Shown piece after piece: positions 35,096 to 43,340 of a stretch of 64,000 nt of DNA. Origin of the DNA: UBA1172 sp002457135 (lineage in GTDB: Bacteria > Pseudomonadota > Alphaproteobacteria > Puniceispirillales > UBA1172). Positions within the stretch are counted from its first letter, which is position 1, and each line of letters opens with the position of its first letter. Location of the stretch: positions 1-64,000 of the forward strand of contig CBFIBR010000006.1 of the NCBI GenBank assembly GCA_965660935.1, written 5' to 3'. The notes beneath the pieces are model-generated. The model saw only the letters and a list, made by a program, of their open reading frames with translations, was not told the DNA's origin and did no database searches. The position numbers were made by a program, and so were the translations under genes.

Positions 35096-36133
35096 TCAGG
35101 AATTAAAGGCAGGCATGACTTTATTGATGAACAGGTCGAGCGACCTTTTCTGCTGCTCCATCTCCATCCCCATGGAGGCATAATAGATAAAGCTGTCCAC
35201 CCCCAGCGCCTCATAGGCCTTGAGTTTGCTGATCACCGTCTCAGGGTCGCCAAAGAGCAGGTTCTGTTCCAGGTCTTTGGGATTGACCCGGACATTGCCT
35301 TCCAGTTCCTCAAGCGGAACATGCTCGGGGAAGCCGTTGACAACATCACCCTTTTTCATCATCAGGTTGCCGAATTGCGACAGGATCTGGCGAATGGCGG
35401 CCATGGCACTGTCGCGGTCAGCATCGGTTTCATAAACGCTGGAATGCCGCATCAGGCAGAATTTGCCGTTCCATTGCGGGTTGTGGTTGGCAATCGCATC
35501 ATCCAGCATCTGGCGGTATTTTTCAGCCTCGCTCATGGGCATGGTCAGGGGCCAGCTGAGGATATTGCAATCGTTTTTGACGGCATAATCAAAGGTGATC
35601 GGTGACCGTGCCGCCACCCAGAAAGGCACATCATCCTGAACCGGTTTGGGGCAGGAGGTTGCGCTGGGGAATTGCCAGAATTCACCGTCATGCGCCACAT
35701 CACCCTGCCATAGCTGGCGCACCAGCGGCAGCATTTCCTGCATGTAACGCCAGCTGTCTTTCTGGTCCAGCCCCGGCCTCATGCGATCAAATTCGCGTTG
35801 ATAGGCACCGGAACCCAGCCCGAATTCCAGCCTGCCGCCTGAAATCAGGTCCAGCAGGGCGGCCTCACCGGCAATGTTGATCGGGTGCCAGTAGGCGGCA
35901 TTGGCAACCCCGCAACCAAGCCGGATATTTTCGGTTTCCCCGGCCCACCAGGTGAGGATCTGAAACGGGTTGGGGGCGATGGTCATTTCCAGCGCATGGT
36001 GTTCGGCGGCCCATGCCACCTCAAAACCGGCACGATCCGCCATCTGAACCATCTCAATCGTATGGTTGCGCACGGTGTTCATGCAGGTCGATGAATTCAT
36101 CCGTTCCAGGTTAACCGCAAGATGAAATTTCAT
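35096..36133 (-). CDS. LLM-class flavin-dependent monooxygenase (luciferase-like)
   Basis: This 345-residue TIM-barrel protein has the bacterial luciferase-like pattern: a VQMADRAGFEVAWAAEHHA strand-helix near residue 35, PNPFQIL, and GRLEFGLGSGAYQREF with the flavin phosphate-binding residues near 105. These enzymes use reduced FMN from a separate reductase to oxygenate or cleave organic compounds including sulfonates, pyridines and pyrimidines. A flavin reductase gene lies two genes upstream in the same operon and is the likely partner. It ends 50 bases before the AA_synth start and begins 12 bases after the ALDH. Confidence 0.9.
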   Translation of the reverse strand: MKFHLAVNLERMNSSTCMNTVRNHTIEMVQMADRAGFEVAWAAEHHALEMTIAPNPFQILTWWAGETENIRLGCGVANAAYWHPINIAGEAALLDLISGGRLEFGLGSGAYQREFDRMRPGLDQKDSWRYMQEMLPLVRQLWQGDVAHDGEFWQFPSATSCPKPVQDDVPFWVAARSPITFDYAVKNDCNILSWPLTMPMSEAEKYRQMLDDAIANHNPQWNGKFCLMRHSSVYETDADRDSAMAAIRQILSQFGNLMMKKGDVVNGFPEHVPLEELEGNVRVNPKDLEQNLLFGDPETVISKLKAYEALGVDSFIYYASMGMEMEQQKRSLDLFINKVMPAFNS

Positions 36134-36145
36134 GATACTCTCTCC

Positions 36146-37627
36146 CTAACGAGGCTCAAACGGATTGCCGATGGGGTCTTCGGACAGGTTCATCCAGACT
36201 GTCTTTGGCCTTGTGTAATCGTAAAGCGCCTGAAGCCCGCTTTCGCGGCCATAGCCTGAATTTTTCATGCCGCCAAATTCCGCTATCGGTGAGATCACGC
36301 GATAGGTGTTGAGCCAGACAATCCCGGCCCTGATGCTGTTGGCCAGTCGCATGGCACGGGCGCCATCCCGGGTGAAAATCCCCGCCGCCAGACCGTGGCT
36401 GGTATCATTGGCCATGGCAATAACCTCAGCCTCATCCCTGAAGCGCAATACCGACAGCACCGGGCCGAACAATTCGGTATCGACAATCGTCATGTCCTGC
36501 CGGTCGCAGGTGATGATGGTAGGCTCAAAATAAAGACCATCCATGCCCTCGGCGCGTTTGCCGCCGGTCAGCACCGTGCCGCCTTCGTTGCAGGCGATGG
36601 AAACCTGTTCCTCGATATGCGCCAGTTGCGCCGGGGTGCAGAGCGGCCCCATCTGGGTTTCCTCTTCCATCGGGTCACCGAGCTGGATGCTCCCGGCAAT
36701 GGCGGTCATTTTTTCAAGGAAAGCATCAGCGATGCTGTCTTGCAGGTAGAGCCGTGATCCGGCAACGCAGCTCTGCCCGGCGGCGGCGAATATCCCGGCG
36801 ACCGAACCGTTCACCGCGCTTTCCAGATCAGCATCCTCACAGACGATAAAGGGCGACTTGCCCCCCAGTTCCAGCGACAGCTCGGCAAAGTTTTCAGCAC
36901 TGTTGCGGATCACATGGGCGGCTGATTGTGGCCCGCCGGTAAAGGCTATCCGCGCTATCAGCGGATGACTGGTCAGGACTTTTCCGCAAGGCTCACCATG
37001 GCCGGTGACGATGTTGATCACGCCATCGGGAATGCCCGCTTCCTTGATCAGCTTGCCAAATTCGAGCATGGCGGCGGCCCCGTGTTCCGAGGCTTTCAGC
37101 ACCATCGTGTTGCCGGTGGCGAGCGCGGGGCCAATCTTAACCGCACTCAGGAAGAGTTGCGAATTCCACGGCACCACGGCGGCAATAACCCCCAGCGGCT
37201 CACGCCGGGTGAAAACAAACATATCAGGCTTGTCAATCGGCAGGGTATCGCCGGATACCTTATCCGCCGCACCGCCATAGAAACGCAGAAATTCGGCAAT
37301 GTACCTGGCCTGCCAGCGGGTCTCCTTGAACATCTTGCCGGTGTCGATGGTTTCGATCCGACCCAGGTTTTCCGATGCCTCCGCCAGCAGGTCAGCCAGC
37401 CGCATCAGGCATTTGCCGCGCTCGGTTGGCAGCATGCCTGCCCAAGGCCCGGTGGTTCCCGCAACATGGGCCGCACGAACAGCGCGGTCAATATCATCGG
37501 CGGTGGCCTCAGGGACCGTGGCCCAGGCCTTCCCGGTGGCCGGATTGATGCTCTCAAAGGACCCGTTATCAGAGGCCTGACACCAGTCACCATCAATCAG
37601 CATGGAATAGCGGACGAGGTCAGTCAT
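36146..37627 (-). CDS. Aldehyde dehydrogenase (operon member)
   Basis: The 493-residue NAD(P)-dependent enzyme has PWNSQLFLSAVKIGPALATGN at the nucleotide site, the catalytic Glu in LELGGKSP and the catalytic Cys in GQSCVAGSR. It aligns with the betaine aldehyde or hydroxymuconic semialdehyde group. In this operon it probably oxidises an aldehyde made by the monooxygenase or hydrolase. Its start overlaps the flavin reductase stop by four bases. Confidence 0.92.
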   Translation of the reverse strand: MTDLVRYSMLIDGDWCQASDNGSFESINPATGKAWATVPEATADDIDRAVRAAHVAGTTGPWAGMLPTERGKCLMRLADLLAEASENLGRIETIDTGKMFKETRWQARYIAEFLRFYGGAADKVSGDTLPIDKPDMFVFTRREPLGVIAAVVPWNSQLFLSAVKIGPALATGNTMVLKASEHGAAAMLEFGKLIKEAGIPDGVINIVTGHGEPCGKVLTSHPLIARIAFTGGPQSAAHVIRNSAENFAELSLELGGKSPFIVCEDADLESAVNGSVAGIFAAAGQSCVAGSRLYLQDSIADAFLEKMTAIAGSIQLGDPMEEETQMGPLCTPAQLAHIEEQVSIACNEGGTVLTGGKRAEGMDGLYFEPTIITCDRQDMTIVDTELFGPVLSVLRFRDEAEVIAMANDTSHGLAAGIFTRDGARAMRLANSIRAGIVWLNTYRVISPIAEFGGMKNSGYGRESGLQALYDYTRPKTVWMNLSEDPIGNPFEPR

Positions 37628-38112
37628 GCGACGGTTTCCTTCTGTCTCATTTTCCTTTCACCCTCAAGGGAGTGATACCGCCTCTGGTGATACAAAAGCG
37701 GGCGGCGATCAGCCAGGGTGATGCCATCGACAGCCGCGATGAAAACCTGATGCGTCGATGCCTCAATCGACTGGATCACCGTGCAGTCAAAAGCGGTCTG
37801 GTCGTTGATCTCAATGCCGTCAAACCGGTCCCTGATCATGTGATCATCAAACCCGGCAAAGCGGTTGGCAATCGCTTCATCCCCCTCAGCCATGAGGTTG
37901 AGGGTAAAGCGGCGATGCTGCTCAACAATACCGAAAATCGTGCTGCTGCGGTTAAGGCAGATCAAAAGGGAAGGGGGCGATGCCGAAACCGAACAATAGG
38001 ATGTCACGGTGGCCCCGAAACGCTGGCCATCAGCATCCCGGGCGGTGATCACGGCAACGGTGCTGGCAACGTCGCGCATGGCGGTGAGAAATTGGTCCTG
38101 ATCAGTCTTCAT
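37624..38112 (-). CDS. Flavin reductase (HpaC-like)
   Basis: The 162-residue protein has the flavin reductase domain: AMRDVASTVAVITARDADG, the FMN-binding GATVTSYCSVSASPPSLLICLN block, and FTLNLMAEGDEAIANRFAG near the middle. It supplies reduced flavin to two-component monooxygenases, here most likely the LLM protein. The ATG at 38112 is preferred because homologues start just before FLTAMR; the in-frame extension to 38235 would overlap the LysR start and operator. It is the first gene of the minus-strand operon and divergent from the LysR gene, 121 bases apart. Confidence 0.88.
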   Translation of the reverse strand: MKTDQDQFLTAMRDVASTVAVITARDADGQRFGATVTSYCSVSASPPSLLICLNRSSTIFGIVEQHRRFTLNLMAEGDEAIANRFAGFDDHMIRDRFDGIEINDQTAFDCTVIQSIEASTHQVFIAAVDGITLADRRPLLYHQRRYHSLEGERKMRQKETVA

Positions 38113-38198
38113 GATCGTATTCTGCCTGTTGGTGATATCATGACCTTGCCATGACATGATCACGGTGACACAGGTTTCATCATTTGAAAAACAAATTA

Positions 38199-38220
38199 TT
38201 TTTGATATTAATATCGAAAA
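38199..38220. promoter_or_regulatory. Operator-like palindrome between LysR gene and flavin reductase operon
   Basis: GATATTAATATC (38204-38215) is a perfect 12-bp palindrome, and the flanking T and A runs extend it to 22 bp with one mismatched pair. It contains T-N11-A spacings as bound by LysR proteins, lies 13 bases before the LysR ATG and 86 bases from the divergent operon start. The position fits an autoregulatory and activating site. Confidence 0.6.
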
Positions 38221-38233
38221 GTTCGATGTTTCC

Positions 38234-39085
38234 ATGAAAATTGATCACCTCAAAACCTTTTTGACGATTATTGAGACAGGCTCCCTTTCCAAGGCGGCCG
38301 AGCGGCTCAACATGACGCAATCCACGGTTTCAGCCCGCCTCAAGTCGCTTGAGGATGAAATGGGCCAGCCTCTGATCAACCGTAAAAAGTCTGGCATAAC
38401 CATGACGGCGGCGGGGTCCCGGTTGCAGGGCTATGCCGAGGCGATGCAGGATTTGTGGCGACAGGCGAGGCATGAAATAGCCCTGCCAGCCATCATGGGT
38501 AAGAGTGTCAGCCTGGGCGTGCATACTGCGCTCTGGGATGATCTGGGGCAGGCCTCGCTTTCCGCGCTTTACCGGCGTTATCCGACCATGCCGATCACGA
38601 TCCGCCTGTGCAGCAGTCAGGAGCTGAAAGAGAGCATGGAAAAAGGGCTGATTGATGCCGCCCTTGCGATCCAGCCCAGCTATACCCCTGATCAGGTGAT
38701 GCATGAGCTGTCCCCCGGAAAGCTGATCCTGGTTTCGACCCGTGCCGATAGCCCCGTGATGCATGACCGGTTTTATGTTTTTGTTGAATACAGCTCGGAA
38801 TTCTCACGGCTCCACGCCGCCGCTTATCATTCGGCGGGGACGGCACGGCTGTCGTTCAATTCACCCCGGCAATGCCTCGATTTTCTGCTCGACCATGGCG
38901 GTTCCGCCTATATGCCGCAGGAAATGGCGGAACCCTATATCAAGAACGGTGAGCTGCATGCCCTTGGTGGCGCGCCTGAATTTCAGCTTCCGCGATACCT
39001 GGTCATGACCAGCATCCTTGATGAGCGGGTGCCGGAACTGGCCCGGATCATGAAATCATCCAGTGGCCTCAACACCACGGGCTGA
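38234..39085 (+). CDS. LysR-family transcription regulator
   Basis: The 283-residue protein has the LysR winged helix (LKTFLTIIETGSLSKAAERLNMTQSTVSARLKSLEDEMG, residues 5-39) and a periplasmic-binding-like effector domain (about 90-280). I chose ATG at 38234 because the family starts within a few residues of the helix; an earlier ATG would run through the palindrome. It is divergent from the eight-gene catabolic operon and likely controls it. The effector is not known. The effector domain is normal in length. Confidence 0.9.
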   Translation: MKIDHLKTFLTIIETGSLSKAAERLNMTQSTVSARLKSLEDEMGQPLINRKKSGITMTAAGSRLQGYAEAMQDLWRQARHEIALPAIMGKSVSLGVHTALWDDLGQASLSALYRRYPTMPITIRLCSSQELKESMEKGLIDAALAIQPSYTPDQVMHELSPGKLILVSTRADSPVMHDRFYVFVEYSSEFSRLHAAAYHSAGTARLSFNSPRQCLDFLLDHGGSAYMPQEMAEPYIKNGELHALGGAPEFQLPRYLVMTSILDERVPELARIMKSSSGLNTTG

Positions 39086-39091
39086 GCAGTT

Positions 39092-39952
39092 TCAATCAAC
39101 ATCCTGCCAGTCCTCATGACGCATGGTGAGGGCATGGGACCGGTTGTCACCGCCAACCAGATCATGCAGGTCAAACTGCGGTGAGGTGTTGGTGAAATTA
39201 TGGACATGGGCGATGATCTGATGCTCATCCACCAGCACAACACCATAGGCCGGTTCGGTCAGATCGCCCCTGATAATCCTGTCATCCCCATCCAGATCAA
39301 GCCGGGATTGATGGTTCAGCCCGCGCATGAAGGAAAAGGAAAAGCCATGCCAGTTGCCGCTGATAACGCGGTGAACATGGCCGAACAGCATATGCCTGAT
39401 CTTGTCGCGGTGACGTTCCAGCAGAGGCAGCAGTTTTTCGCCATCCCTGTTCCTGATCCGGTCAAGGCTGGCAATACCAACGTCAAAAGGCGGGTGATGC
39501 ATGAACAAAAGCCCGGGCTGCTTGAGGCCGGAAAGGGTTTTATTGAGCCAATCGAGGCGTTTTTCGCAATATTCGCCGTGATGACCCTTCGGGGCCTTGG
39601 TATCGGTCAGGATGAACGGCCCCACCGGGGTTTCCAGTTTCTGCTGAAGATAGCCGTATTCGTCAAATTCCATCCGGGTGAAGGCCAGATTCATGATGCC
39701 CATATCATCATGGTTGCCCATCATCAGGTAATAGGGCATCGGCAATGCATTAATGCGATCATAAAACGCCTTATAGGCCGCTTGATCCCCCCAATGCGTC
39801 AGATCACCCGTGATCACCACAAAGGCGGCATCAGCGTGATCAGTGGCGATGCTCTCAACAGCCAGCTCAAGCCGCCGCCGGGGGTTCGCCCCAAACAGCA
39901 AATCGTCACCACCGATGACGTGGGTGTCGGTTAAATGGATAAATTTGAACAT
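39092..39952 (-). CDS. GpdQ-like metallophosphodiesterase
   Basis: The 286 residues have the calcineurin-like metal set: DTH (Asp9, His11), GD (Asp50), GNHD (Asn80, His81), His153 in MHHPPF and GHVH (His192, His194). The spacing is close to the glycerophosphodiesterase GpdQ. It likely cleaves phosphodiesters such as glycerophosphodiesters in the cytoplasm; cAMP phosphodiesterase CpdA is the alternative. It sits behind the Ugp-like importer, which supports the first reading, and is separated from the binding protein gene by a terminator hairpin. The gene is convergent with the LysR gene (6 bases apart). Confidence 0.85.
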   Translation of the reverse strand: MFKFIHLTDTHVIGGDDLLFGANPRRRLELAVESIATDHADAAFVVITGDLTHWGDQAAYKAFYDRINALPMPYYLMMGNHDDMGIMNLAFTRMEFDEYGYLQQKLETPVGPFILTDTKAPKGHHGEYCEKRLDWLNKTLSGLKQPGLLFMHHPPFDVGIASLDRIRNRDGEKLLPLLERHRDKIRHMLFGHVHRVISGNWHGFSFSFMRGLNHQSRLDLDGDDRIIRGDLTEPAYGVVLVDEHQIIAHVHNFTNTSPQFDLHDLVGGDNRSHALTMRHEDWQDVD

Positions 39953-39965
39953 GGCTCTGCTCCGG

Positions 39966-40000
39966 AAAAAAGGGGGAGAAGGGATAGCCCCTCTCCCCCC
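39966..40000 (-). terminator. Intrinsic terminator between binding protein and phosphodiesterase genes
   Basis: On the minus strand GGGGGAGA (39999-39992) pairs with TCTCCCCC (39979-39972); a further GGG/CCC pair inside leaves a 4-base loop, and six U residues follow (39971-39966). It lies just after the binding protein stop, so the phosphodiesterase gene receives only readthrough. Confidence 0.85.
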
Positions 40001-40015
40001 GGGTGTGATGGTTCT

Positions 40016-41287
40016 TTAGCGTGGCATCAGGTCGCCGGCTTCTTCGGCAATTTCTTCTTGCAGTTCAGCAACATCGGTTGCCTCACCGGTTGCCAGTCTT
40101 TCCATACCGTCGTAGATAACCTGGGTGATGGCAAGGCCGTTTTCACCCGGGTAGGCGAGCCAGTCACGCAGCAGGGGCAGCTGGTCAACAGCGGTCTGCT
40201 TGTTCGGGTTTGCCTTGTAGAAATCAGCCAGGATGATTTCATTGGCAGCCTTGTTTGGCGGCATGTAACCGGTGGTCTTGGCAACCTCGGCAGCGCCTTC
40301 ACCTGAGGTAATGAACTTGAGCCAGGCCCAGGCCGCTTCACGGACCTTGGGGTCATCAGAAGTGGAGGTCATCATGGCGGCGTTACCACCAGCCGGAAGG
40401 CCGATAGGCTTGCCGTTGTTGACACCCGGGATACCCGGGAAAGGACCGGTTTTGAGGGCGAAGTCACCCTTGGTGCGCTCAACCGTGCCGAGGGCGGAGG
40501 TTGACCAGTACATCATGCCGATTTCACCGGCCGCGAAGGAAGCCAGGGCTTCTTTCCAGGACAGGTTCTGCATTTCGCATTCACGGAAAATCCGGTTCAT
40601 GGTTTCCAGTGCAAGCGTGGCTTCCTTGCTGTCAAGGTTGATGGTGTTGCCATCGACAATGGCCTTGTCCTGCGACCACAGCATGGCCTGCATGAACCAG
40701 TTGCCGGTGATGTTCCAGCCCCAGAAAATCGGGTTCTTGATGCCGTTGGATTTCATCACCTTGCAGGCTTCGATGACTTCGTCCCAGTTGGTTGGCAGTG
40801 AATTGATGCCGCCCTCTTTCAGGATATCCATGTTGTAATATCCAACCGGCAGGGAGATGGAAAACGGCAGGCCATGGACGTTGCCGTCAAACTTGGACAG
40901 GTTCAGCATCGCTTCATGGTAGCCGTCCTTTTCGAAATCGGCTTCCTTGGCAATGTAGGGTTCCAGTGACTTGGCAATACCCTTTTCCACCAGAATGGCC
41001 TGGCGGTTGAGGCCCTGCATGGTCACATCAGGCAGGTTGCCGGATGTTGCTTCGCGCAGGATAGTATTGGTACCATCCTCGTAGCTTTCATACGTTGCAC
41101 GGAATTTGATTTCGATGTTAGGGTGCTTTTCCTTGAAGGAAGGCATCATGGCCTCATAGGTCACATCGAAAAGATGAGGATAAGGATAGCCGAATTCAAC
41201 AACAACCTTGTCAGAATGACTTCCTGCAAACGCGGAAGACACAGAGGCTACTGCAAGAATCGCAGCTGAGATGAGGGTCTTTTTCAT
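40016..41287 (-). CDS. ABC transporter substrate-binding protein (UgpB-like)
   Basis: The 423-residue protein starts with a Sec signal peptide (MKKTLISAAILAVASVSSAFA, cleavage predicted near residue 21). The mature part is a family 1 (maltose-type) extracellular binding protein similar to the glycerol-3-phosphate binding protein UgpB, with FWGWNITGNWFMQAMLWSQD and PAGGNAAMMTSTSDDP as ligand-contact type stretches. The transport partners lie upstream in the same strand: ATPase, then two permeases. This gene is last, which is unusual because binding protein genes usually come first, and a hairpin stands before it. The substrate class, glycerophosphodiesters or other polyols, is inferred. Confidence 0.88.
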   Translation of the reverse strand: MKKTLISAAILAVASVSSAFAGSHSDKVVVEFGYPYPHLFDVTYEAMMPSFKEKHPNIEIKFRATYESYEDGTNTILREATSGNLPDVTMQGLNRQAILVEKGIAKSLEPYIAKEADFEKDGYHEAMLNLSKFDGNVHGLPFSISLPVGYYNMDILKEGGINSLPTNWDEVIEACKVMKSNGIKNPIFWGWNITGNWFMQAMLWSQDKAIVDGNTINLDSKEATLALETMNRIFRECEMQNLSWKEALASFAAGEIGMMYWSTSALGTVERTKGDFALKTGPFPGIPGVNNGKPIGLPAGGNAAMMTSTSDDPKVREAAWAWLKFITSGEGAAEVAKTTGYMPPNKAANEIILADFYKANPNKQTAVDQLPLLRDWLAYPGENGLAITQVIYDGMERLATGEATDVAELQEEIAEEAGDLMPR

Positions 41288-41310
41288 AAGTCAACTCCAT
41301 CGCTGTGTAG

Positions 41311-41344
41311 AGCCCCCTGAGCAATTGCCGTTGCTTGGGGGGCT
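41311..41344 (-). other. Long stem-loop between permease and binding protein genes
   Basis: AGCCCCCTGAGCAA (41311-41324) pairs with TTGCTTGGGGGGCT (41331-41344) through 14 positions, two of them G-U, with a 6-base loop. It lies in the 98-bp gap after the second permease and 24 bases before the binding protein ATG. No U-run follows on the minus strand, so it is not a terminator. A strong stem of this kind can stabilise the downstream mRNA end and raise binding protein yield, as between malE and malF. Confidence 0.6.
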
Positions 41345-41385
41345 TGCTTTTCCACCGCACCATGCGGAGGAATTTCGTGGGGGGA

Positions 41386-42363
41386 TCACTTCATTCCGGT
41401 GAGTGTAATCCCCTCAATAAATCGTTTCTGTGCCAGCAGGAATGCCACGATCAACGGCGTGACAATCACGGTGGCGGTGGCCATCATCGGCCCATAAAAA
41501 CTGCCATCGGCATCACCCTTGAATTCCCTTAATCCAAGCGGCGGTGTAAACAGGCTGCGGTCACCGGTGATGACGATGCGCGGCCAGAAATAATCGTTCC
41601 AGTGCGCCACCACGGAAAAAATCGCAAAGGCGAGCAGGGCAGGAATGGCGGTTGGCAACATGACCCGCCAGACAATGGCGTATTCGGACATGCCATCCAT
41701 GCGGGCAGCGTCAATCAGATCATCCGGCACGGTCATGAAAAACTGCCGCATCAGGAAAATGCCGAAAACCGAAATCGTCCACGGCACAATGAGCGCGGCG
41801 TAGGTGTTGATCAGTTCAACCTTGGCCAGCATGATATAGAGCGGCAGGGCAATGGCATGGACCGGGATCAGCAGCCCGAGGATCACCATGTTGAAGACAG
41901 TCTCCCGACCCCAGAAACGCAGTTTCGACAGGGCGAAGGCCGCGGGTAAGGCCACAACAATCTGGATCAGGAAAATGGAGACGGTAACAATAACGCCGTT
42001 AAGCAGGTAGCGGAGCAGCGGGGCTTGCGAAAACGCCTTGCTGTAATTGAAGACCACCGGGATCATTGAGCAATCCTGTTCAACCTCGGCCATAAAGGCC
42101 TTGCGGACACCATCATCATCCAGCCCCGGAAAACGCGGCCTGAGGGCGATCACCTCATCCTTGTTGGGGTCTTGCAGCTTGACGCAGCGTTCATCGACCA
42201 TCAGTTCCTGCGAGCCGAAGAAACCGCCGGTATTGCGTTCGATCTCACCCGGGCTTTTGAACGAGTAGCTGACCATCATGTAAAACGGCACCAGCACGAT
42301 CAGCGCGCCGACTATCAGCACCGCGTGTTTGATGGTTGAGGACAGGGAGAAGGCGTTGATCAT
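41386..42363 (-). CDS. ABC transporter permease (UgpE-like) with cysteine-bearing periplasmic insert
   Basis: The 325-residue inner membrane protein has the EAA loop (AARMDGMSEYAIVWRVMLPTAIPALLA) for contact with the ATPase and six hydrophobic segments. Between the first and second segments lies an insert of about 60 residues (about 45-105) with Cys60 and Cys98, longer than in E. coli UgpE or MalG. The function is sugar or glycerophosphate import. It overlaps the upstream permease gene by four bases (ATGA). Confidence 0.88.
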   Translation of the reverse strand: MINAFSLSSTIKHAVLIVGALIVLVPFYMMVSYSFKSPGEIERNTGGFFGSQELMVDERCVKLQDPNKDEVIALRPRFPGLDDDGVRKAFMAEVEQDCSMIPVVFNYSKAFSQAPLLRYLLNGVIVTVSIFLIQIVVALPAAFALSKLRFWGRETVFNMVILGLLIPVHAIALPLYIMLAKVELINTYAALIVPWTISVFGIFLMRQFFMTVPDDLIDAARMDGMSEYAIVWRVMLPTAIPALLAFAIFSVVAHWNDYFWPRIVITGDRSLFTPPLGLREFKGDADGSFYGPMMATATVIVTPLIVAFLLAQKRFIEGITLTGMK

Positions 42364-43340
42364 GCGTAATGCGTCTTTCGGTCAATGAACCAGCGCTGGA
42401 TCAGGGTCACCACGATCACAAACATCAGGAAGATAACGGTAATGGCGGCCCCTGTGCCGAGCAGGTTCTGTTTGATGCCCTTCTCATAAATGGCGAACAT
42501 CATCACATAGGCTGTTTTGCCGGGGCCTCCGCTATCGGGGAAGATAGCCTCAACAGTATCGAAAACCTGAAAGGACCGGATCACCGTGATGGTCACCACA
42601 AAGACCGTGGTTGGCCCCAGCATCGGCCAGGTGATCAGCCGGAACCGTTCCCATGCGCTGGATGCCCCATCCATCTCGGCAGCGTGATAGAGATCCCTTG
42701 GCACCGATGTCAACCCGGCCAGATACAGCACCATGTTGAACCCGAAGGATTGCCAGATGCCGATGAAACAAATTGTCCAGAGAGCATAATCACGGTCACC
42801 CAGCCAGAGCGGGAAGCCATTGACACACTGATCACCATACCACGATGCCAGCGGGTCGGCGCCATACCATGACCCGGTGAGTAGACCATGGATAATCGCG
42901 CTGTCACAGCCGCCTTGCAGGGTTTCGTTCAGCACGCCGATGGTCGGGTGCAGCATAAATTCCCAAACAATCGCCATGGCCAAGAGGGATGCCATCACCG
43001 GCAGGAAATAGATGGTTTTATAAAATTCCCGGCCGCGCTGAACAGACTGGATCAGCAAGGCGGCACCCAGCCCGAGGCCTACGGAAAAAGGAACAACAAC
43101 AATGACATAAAGAACGGTTGCGGTGAACATTTTCTTGAAGGTGGAGCGGGTGAAAATACGTTCGTAATTTTCCAGCCCGACAAAATCAACGCTCTTCACC
43201 CCCAGCCCGTAATCCGTGAAGGACAGCCCGAACGCGATCAGGATGGGCAGGATCAGAATCACTATCATCAGGATCAGCGCGGGTGATAGCATGATCCATG
43301 CCGAACGTGTCTGGCGTTGGTGGTTGAGGGCTGCGGTCAT
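42360..43340 (-). CDS. ABC transporter permease (UgpA-like) with cysteine-bearing loop
   Basis: The 326-residue membrane protein has the EAA loop near the middle (HAAEMDGASSAWERFRLITWPMLGP) and six membrane segments. A periplasmic loop from about 130 to 185 carries Cys145 and Cys172, again longer than in the E. coli homologue, so paired loops of both permeases may each hold a disulfide. It overlaps the ATPase gene by four bases. Confidence 0.88.
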   Translation of the reverse strand: MTAALNHQRQTRSAWIMLSPALILMIVILILPILIAFGLSFTDYGLGVKSVDFVGLENYERIFTRSTFKKMFTATVLYVIVVVPFSVGLGLGAALLIQSVQRGREFYKTIYFLPVMASLLAMAIVWEFMLHPTIGVLNETLQGGCDSAIIHGLLTGSWYGADPLASWYGDQCVNGFPLWLGDRDYALWTICFIGIWQSFGFNMVLYLAGLTSVPRDLYHAAEMDGASSAWERFRLITWPMLGPTTVFVVTITVIRSFQVFDTVEAIFPDSGGPGKTAYVMMFAIYEKGIKQNLLGTGAAITVIFLMFVIVVTLIQRWFIDRKTHYA

